A DNA stretch of 64,000 nucleotides from Mycolicibacillus parakoreensis (lineage in GTDB: Bacteria; Actinomycetota; Actinomycetes; Mycobacteriales; Mycobacteriaceae). How positions within the stretch are numbered: the stretch's first letter is position 1; each line of letters starts with the position of its first letter. The translations under genes and the position numbers were made by a program. Location: positions 2,976,001-3,040,000 of the forward strand of contig NZ_CP092365.1 in NCBI RefSeq assembly GCF_022370835.2. Reading direction: 5' to 3'. Positions 59,532-64,000 of the stretch are shown here, one piece after another. The notes beneath the pieces were generated by a model. The model searched no databases. It worked only from the letters and a program-made list of their open reading frames with translations, and was not told the DNA's origin.

Positions 59532-60311
59532 GTGACCGGCACCCGCAAGGATCGCTCCCGCTCGTTCGGGTCGCAGGCCGCCGCCTACGAGCGGGGCCGG
59601 CCCTCCTACCCGCCGGAGGCCATCGACTGGCTGCTGCCGGGCCACGCGCACACCGTGCTGGATCTGGGCGCGGGCACCGGCAAGCTGACCACCCGGCTGG
59701 TGGAGCGCGGCCTGGAGGTGATCGCGGTCGACCCGATCGCCGAGATGCTCGAGGTGCTCAGCTCCGCGCTGCCGGACACCCCGGCGTTGTCGGGGACCGC
59801 CGAGGAGATCCCGCTGCCCGACGCCAGCGTCGACGCGGTGCTGGTGGCCCAGGCCTGGCACTGGTTCGATCCCGCCCGGGCGGTGCCCGAGATCGCGCGG
59901 GTGTTGCGCCCCGGCGGTCGGCTGGGGCTGGTGTGGAACACCCGCGACGACCGATCGGGCTGGGTGCGCGCCCTCGACGAGATCATCGGCCACGAGGATG
60001 CGCGCACCCTGCTCGACGCCGGTGTCGCGTTGCCCGCGCCGTTCACCGACATCGCGACCCGCCGGGTCGAATGGACCAACTATCTGACCCCGCAGGCGCT
60101 GATCGACCTGGTGGCCTCGCGCAGCTACTGCATCACCTCCCCGGGCGCGGTGCGCACCCAGACCCTCGACCGGGTGCGGCGCTTGCTGGCCACCCACCCG
60201 GCGCTGGCCGGCGCCACCGGGCTGGCGCTGCCCTACATCACCGTCGGCATGCGGGCCACGCTCGCCGAGACCGGTCGCCACCCGACACACGGGGACCGCA
60301 CCGAAGTGTGA
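59532..60311 (+). CDS. SAM-dependent methyltransferase, Rv3342-like
   Basis: A 259-residue class I methyltransferase of the UbiE/COQ5-like Methyltransf_11 group. Motif I is VLDLGAGTGKLTTRL at about 42-56, motif II LPDASVDAVLVAQAWHWFDP, and motif III LRPGGRLGLVWNTRD. The AWHWF motif is typical of this small-molecule subfamily. The substrate is unknown. The GTG start at 59532 is 7 nt after the metX stop, so it is in the same transcript under SAM-IV control; it would use the metabolite sensed by the riboswitch. The ortholog is Rv3342. Confidence 0.87.
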   Translation: MTGTRKDRSRSFGSQAAAYERGRPSYPPEAIDWLLPGHAHTVLDLGAGTGKLTTRLVERGLEVIAVDPIAEMLEVLSSALPDTPALSGTAEEIPLPDASVDAVLVAQAWHWFDPARAVPEIARVLRPGGRLGLVWNTRDDRSGWVRALDEIIGHEDARTLLDAGVALPAPFTDIATRRVEWTNYLTPQALIDLVASRSYCITSPGAVRTQTLDRVRRLLATHPALAGATGLALPYITVGMRATLAETGRHPTHGDRTEV

Positions 60312-60357
60312 CCGCGTCGTGGCGCAAACGTGACCCGCGTCGGTCAGGGTGTGAGGG

Positions 60358-60741
60358 ATGCGCCTTCGCACCCCGGCCCTCGCCGCCGCCCTGTTGACCT
60401 CGACGGTGCTGGCCGCCGCGCCCGCACGGGCCGAACCGGTCGACGACACCTTCCTGCAGACCCTCGACCGCATCGGGGTCTCCTACGACGACCCGGCCGC
60501 CGCGGTCGATCTGGGCCAGTCGGTCTGCCCGGCGTTGCAGGAACCGGGCGCCGACGCGGCGTCGACCGCGGCCAAGATCGCCGGGCGCGACGGGATCCAG
60601 GCCGCCCTGGCCGGGCTGTTCACCAGCATCGCGATCTCCACCTACTGTCCGCAGACGATGGGGTCGCTGGCCGACGGTCAAGTCCCGGACCTGCCGGTGC
60701 TGCGCGACATTCCCGGCCTGGCGGCGCCGCCGGCGGCTTAG
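60358..60741 (+). CDS. Secreted DUF732 protein
   Basis: A 127-residue exported protein. A signal peptide (~1-25, LAAALLTSTVLAAAPARA) precedes the DUF732 domain (DDTFLQTLDRIGVSYDDPAA, then a Cys-containing segment QSVCPAL and ISTYCPQTMG, forming one disulfide). This family is restricted to mycobacteria and relatives; function is unknown. The stop codons of this gene and the convergent DUF3017 gene overlap (60738-60741). ATG 60358 has GTGAGGG upstream. Confidence 0.88.
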   Translation: MRLRTPALAAALLTSTVLAAAPARAEPVDDTFLQTLDRIGVSYDDPAAAVDLGQSVCPALQEPGADAASTAAKIAGRDGIQAALAGLFTSIAISTYCPQTMGSLADGQVPDLPVLRDIPGLAAPPAA

Positions 60742-61046
60742 CTGGTGCCCAGCGGGTCGATGGTGGCGGCGGTGCGCACCATCGCCGCGGCGACCAGCGC
60801 GGTGGTGGCGACGTCGGTGCTGCGCCCGCGCACCACCAGCAGGCCGGCCCGGGCGTCGGAGAGCACCAGCCGCAGCACCGCGGCCACCCCCACTCCGATC
60901 CCGATCAACAGCGCGCCGCGCCGCCAGAACCCGGCGCCGGCGAGCACGAACGCGGCCACGAACACCAGGGCGACGAGCAGGATCGGCCACTGGGCGCCCG
61001 CGGCGGTGCGCACCGCGTCACCGATGCGGGTGAGCGCACCGCTCAT
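60738..61046 (-). CDS. DUF3017 membrane protein, Rv3355c-like
   Basis: A 102-residue protein with three membrane helices (~20-38 [20 protein letters not shown], ~44-62, ~78-95) typical of actinobacterial DUF3017 proteins encoded next to folD. Function is unknown. The ATG overlaps the folD stop as ATGA (61046-61043), which sets the start. It corresponds to Rv3355c. Confidence 0.85.
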   Translation of the reverse strand: MSGALTRIGDAVRTAAGAQWPILLVALVFVAAFVLAGAGFWRRGALLIGIGVGVAAVLRLVLSDARAGLLVVRGRSTDVATTALVAAAMVRTAATIDPLGTS

Positions 61047-61891
61047 CGCGCCGCCTCGGCCATCTCGACGACGTTGGTCAGCAAAAACGCCCGGGTCAGC
61101 GGGCCCACCCCGCCGGGGTTGGGCGAGACATGCCCGGCGACCTCCCAGACGTCGGGGTGCACGTCGCCGACCAGCCCGTCGTCGGTGCGGCTGACCCCCA
61201 CGTCGACCACCGCGGCCCCCGGGCGCACCATGTCGGCGGTGAGCAGGTGCGGCACCCCCACCCCGGCCACCACGATGTCGGCCTGCCGGGTCAGCGCGGC
61301 CAGATCGCGGGTGCCGGTGTGGCACAGCGTCACGGTGGCGTTCTCCGATCGGCGGGTCAAAAGCAGCCCCAACGGCCGCCCGACGGTGACCCCGCGGCCG
61401 ATGACCACCACGTGCGCACCGGCGATCGCGATGTCGTAGCGGCGCAGCAGGTGCACGATGCCGCGCGGGGTGCACGGCAGCGGCGCCGCGGTGCCCAGCA
61501 CCAGATGCCCGAGGTTCGTCGGGTGCAGCCCGTCGGCGTCCTTGGCGGGATCCACCCGGCCCAGGGCGGCGTTCTCGTCGAGCCCGCGCGGCAGCGGCAG
61601 CTGCACGATGTACCCGGTGCACTCCGGGCTGGCGTTGAGCTCGTCGATGGTGTCGTTGAGCTGCGCGGCACCGACGTCGGCGGGCAGGTCGCGGCGCAGC
61701 GAGGTGATGCCGACCTTGGCGCAGTCGTTGTGTTTGCCGCGCACGTAGGCCTGCGATCCGGGGTCGTCGCCGACCAGGATGGTGCCCAGCCCGGGGGTGC
61801 GGCCGGCGTCGGTCAGTGCGGCCACCCGCTGCTTGAGGTCCACGAAGATCTCATCGCGCGTGGCCTTGCCGTCAAAGGTGATCGCCGCCAT
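61043..61891 (-). CDS. folD: Methylenetetrahydrofolate dehydrogenase/cyclohydrolase FolD
   Basis: A 282-residue bifunctional enzyme of one-carbon metabolism (Rv3356c, about 281), interconverting methylene-, methenyl- and formyl-tetrahydrofolate with NADP. The catalytic Lys is K53 in [40 protein letters not shown] and [18 protein letters not shown] (NADP loop) follow. [20 protein letters not shown] ends the protein. The ATG at 61891 has CAGAAT 6 nt upstream and no Shine-Dalgarno, so it may be leaderless; the frame open to 63223 is antisense to the oxidoreductase gene. Confidence 0.95.
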   Translation of the reverse strand: MAAITFDGKATRDEIFVDLKQRVAALTDAGRTPGLGTILVGDDPGSQAYVRGKHNDCAKVGITSLRRDLPADVGAAQLNDTIDELNASPECTGYIVQLPLPRGLDENAALGRVDPAKDADGLHPTNLGHLVLGTAAPLPCTPRGIVHLLRRYDIAIAGAHVVVIGRGVTVGRPLGLLLTRRSENATVTLCHTGTRDLAALTRQADIVVAGVGVPHLLTADMVRPGAAVVDVGVSRTDDGLVGDVHPDVWEVAGHVSPNPGGVGPLTRAFLLTNVVEMAEAAR

Positions 61892-61972
61892 CCCGATATT
61901 CTGACATCGACGGTCCGTTCCGGCCGCAGCCCATCGGCGGACGACGGACCACCGAGACGGAGGAACACTCCC

Positions 61973-63187
61973 ATGGCAGCCCACCCACAGACCCCGCCGG
62001 ACATCTTCAGCCCCGCCCGACTGGGTCCGGTCACGCTGCGCAACCGCGTCATCAAGGCGGCGACGTTCGAGGGGCGCACCCCCGAGGCGCTGGTCACCGA
62101 CGACCTGATCGAGTTTCACCGGGTGCACGCCGCCGGCGGGGTGGGGATGACCACGGTCGCCTACTGCGCGGTCACCCCCGGTGGGCGCACCGAGGGCCGC
62201 CAGCTCTGGATGCGCCCGGAGGCCGTCCCCGGGCTGCAGCGGCTCACCGCCGCCGTGCACGCCGAGGGCGCGGCGATCAGCGCCCAGATCGGCCACGCCG
62301 GCCCGGTGGCCGACGCCCGCTCCAACAAGGCCACGGCGCTGGCCCCGATCCGGTTCTTCAACCCGATCGCGATGCGGTTCGCCAAACACGCCACCCGCGA
62401 CGACATCGACGACGTCATCGCCGCCCACGCCGACGCCGCGCGGCTGGCCATCGATGCCGGCTTCGATGCGGTCGAGATCCACCTCGGCCACAACTATCTG
62501 GCCAGTTCGTTCCTGTCTCCGCTGGTCAACCGGCGTCGTGACGAGTTCGGCGGCTCGCTGGCCAACCGCGCCAAGGTGGCCCGCGGGGTGGTGCAGGCGG
62601 TGCGCCGGGCGGTGGCCGACCACGGTGGCAACACGATCGCGGTGACCGCCAAACTCAACATGAGCGACGGGGTGCGCGCCGGCATCGGCGTCGAGGAGGC
62701 GCTGACCACCGCCCGCTGGCTGCAAGACGACGGCGGGCTCGACGCGATCGAGCTGACCGCCGGCAGCTCCCTGGTCAACCCGATGTATCTGTTCCGCGGC
62801 GACGCCCCGGTGCGCGAGTTCGCCGCGGTGTTCAAGCCGCCGATGCGCTGGGGCATGCGGATGAGCGGGTCGAAGTTCCTGCGCCGCTACCCCTACCACG
62901 AGGCCTATCTGCTGCGCGACGCCGCGCTGTTCCGCGCCGAGCTCTCGCTGCCGCTGATCCTTCTCGGCGGGGTGACCGGCCGCGCCACCATGGACCGGGC
63001 GATGGCCGCGGGCTTCGAGTTCGTCGCCATGGGCCGAGCGCTGCTGGCCGAGCCCGACCTGATCAACCGGATCGCCGCCGCGGGCGACGGCGGGGCCGCG
63101 GTGCCGTCGAAGTGCACCCACTGCAACCTGTGCATGCCCAGCATCTACACCCGGACCTACTGCGCGGTGACCGGCGCGCCCAACTGA
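61973..63187 (+). CDS. Old-yellow-enzyme-type NADH:flavin oxidoreductase with C-terminal Cys cluster motif
   Basis: A 404-residue FMN TIM-barrel protein: [40 protein letters not shown] with the substrate-binding His-Asn, [20 protein letters not shown], then the phosphate-binding [13 protein letters not shown] and [15 protein letters not shown]. It ends with [18 protein letters not shown], a C-x2-C-x2-C-x9-C set similar to the [4Fe-4S] ligands of 2,4-dienoyl-CoA reductase-like enzymes. The FAD/NAD domain that normally follows in those enzymes is absent. It probably reduces enoates or enones. ATG 61973 follows GGAGGAACACTCCC. Confidence 0.87.
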   Translation: MAAHPQTPPDIFSPARLGPVTLRNRVIKAATFEGRTPEALVTDDLIEFHRVHAAGGVGMTTVAYCAVTPGGRTEGRQLWMRPEAVPGLQRLTAAVHAEGAAISAQIGHAGPVADARSNKATALAPIRFFNPIAMRFAKHATRDDIDDVIAAHADAARLAIDAGFDAVEIHLGHNYLASSFLSPLVNRRRDEFGGSLANRAKVARGVVQAVRRAVADHGGNTIAVTAKLNMSDGVRAGIGVEEALTTARWLQDDGGLDAIELTAGSSLVNPMYLFRGDAPVREFAAVFKPPMRWGMRMSGSKFLRRYPYHEAYLLRDAALFRAELSLPLILLGGVTGRATMDRAMAAGFEFVAMGRALLAEPDLINRIAAAGDGGAAVPSKCTHCNLCMPSIYTRTYCAVTGAPN

Positions 63188-63223
63188 GCACCACTGATGC
63201 GCCGGGGCGCTGCGGGCAACCAT

Positions 63224-63229
63224 TACAGT
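63224..63229 (+). promoter_or_regulatory. Putative -10 element of the FHA/ABC transporter gene
   Basis: TACAGT, 7 nt before the ATG at 63237; predicts a leaderless transcript. Confidence 0.5.
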
Positions 63230-63236
63230 TGGTCGA

Positions 63237-64000
63237 ATGAACCAGCCAGCCCCGCCGGCTCTTTCCGTCCGGTACGACGGGACTCAACGCACCTTCTCGG
63301 CCGGCCACGACGTCGTCGTCGGCCGCGACCTGCGGGCCGATGTCCGCATCGCGCACCCGTTGGTGTCGCGCACCCACGTGCTGCTGCGCTTCGACCAGGG
63401 CCGCTGGCTGGCGATCGACAACGACTCGCTCAACGGCATCTTCGTCAACGGCCACCGGGTGCCGGTGGCGACCCTCGGCGACGGCCAGACGATCCACCTC
63501 GGCAACCCCGACGGCCCGCCGCTGCACTTCGAGGTGGGCCGCCACCAGGGGGTGGCCGGCCGGCCCCCACAGACCGCGATGATCCCGGCGGGCCAACCGG
63601 CCGCACCGGCGCCGCCGGCGCGACAGGCACCACAAGCACCACAGGCACCACCAGCCTCGTGGCCGCCGCCGCACCAGCCGCCCCCGCCGTATCACGGCGC
63701 GCCGCCGCGCCCGCAGATCTACCCCGGCCGGCAGCCGGGCCCGCCACGCGCCCAGCCGGCCGCGCCGCCACCGGCGCCGACCCCGCCGCCGGTCGCCGCG
63801 GCCTCGCCGCTGGCGTCGCCGCAGACCCGCCGCGCCCCGGTGGCCGCGACCCCGCCGGAGGAAGCCAACGTCGCCACCCGGATGGTCGACATCCTGGGAC
63901 TGCGCCACGAGCCGGCCGCCCCCTCGAACGCGCTGACGATCGGGCGGTCCACCGACAACGACATCGTCATCCCCGACGTGCTGGCCTCCCGCCACCACGC
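63237..64000 (+). CDS. Rv1747-like ABC transporter with tandem FHA domains (N-terminal part, cut by window end)
   Basis: The first ~254 residues of a longer protein; the frame is open to the window edge. FHA-1 spans ~8-90 ([38 protein letters not shown]). A Pro/Ala/Gln-rich linker (~100-205) follows. FHA-2 starts at ~225 ([20 protein letters not shown]). This layout is that of M. tuberculosis Rv1747, where the FHA domains bind phospho-Thr from PknF and an ABC ATPase and permease follow. No PknF-like kinase gene is visible here. In M. tuberculosis Rv1747 lies elsewhere in the genome, so this is a rearranged position. Confidence 0.85.
   Translation, partial: MNQPAPPALSVRYDGTQRTFSAGHDVVVGRDLRADVRIAHPLVSRTHVLLRFDQGRWLAIDNDSLNGIFVNGHRVPVATLGDGQTIHLGNPDGPPLHFEVGRHQGVAGRPPQTAMIPAGQPAAPAPPARQAPQAPQAPPASWPPPHQPPPPYHGAPPRPQIYPGRQPGPPRAQPAAPPPAPTPPPVAAASPLASPQTRRAPVAATPPEEANVATRMVDILGLRHEPAAPSNALTIGRSTDNDIVIPDVLASRHH

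Overview
This window is high-GC actinobacterial DNA from a mycobacterium in the broad sense (species not determinable). The evidence is a PPE-PPW protein, a PE-PPE serine hydrolase, a cutinase, a SigF/RsbW/UsfY system, a DUF732 protein, frequent GTG starts, many 4-nt NTGA gene overlaps and apparently leaderless genes. From about 13.8 kb onward gene order follows the M. tuberculosis block from lhr (Rv3296) to folD (Rv3356c), with deletions and insertions. No rRNA, tRNA, CRISPR array, prophage or insertion sequence was seen.

1) 0-14 kb, a stress island around sigF. It holds a methyltransferase-CDGSH pair, a thiamine-diphosphate enzyme, a PAS-ANTAR protein, a STAS-HATPase fusion, a STAS antagonist, sigF-rsbW, two small basic/CsbD-like proteins, a large catalase, a cutinase, an Rv2629-like protein and several small membrane proteins. 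Eight intergenic sites fit the mycobacterial SigF consensus (GTTT, 15-18 nt, GGGTA) or stay close to it, each correctly oriented in front of one of these genes. I found no comparable site in the other 50 kb.

2) 14-31 kb: Lhr helicase, UsfY, pseudouridine glycosidase, Nei glycosylase, pseudouridine synthase, GlpD, LpdA, and a nucleoside salvage set (deoD, pmmB, upp, later add-deoA-cdd).

3) 30-40 kb: a secreted PE-PPE hydrolase, an LGFP lipoprotein and the sdhCDAB operon for succinate dehydrogenase, followed by a palindromic intergenic repeat.

4) 40-50 kb: a SigJ-type ECF41 sigma factor beside a carboxymuconolactone-decarboxylase-like protein; DacB1; sugI-nagA; and an SMR transporter preceded by what reads as a guanidine-III riboswitch, so it is probably the guanidinium exporter Gdx. 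YihY and TrpS follow.

5) 50-64 kb: a PPE2-like gene under a cobalamin riboswitch with a 19-codon upstream ORF overlapping its start; two non-homologous isocitrate dehydrogenases side by side; a SAM-IV riboswitch plus a Cys-rich upstream ORF ahead of metY-metX; folD; an old-yellow-enzyme protein; and the start of an Rv1747-like FHA/ABC transporter cut by the window edge.

The main biology is regulatory: one SigF island, three metabolite riboswitches (guanidine, cobalamin, SAM) and two short upstream ORFs placed to couple riboswitch or amino-acid state to translation.
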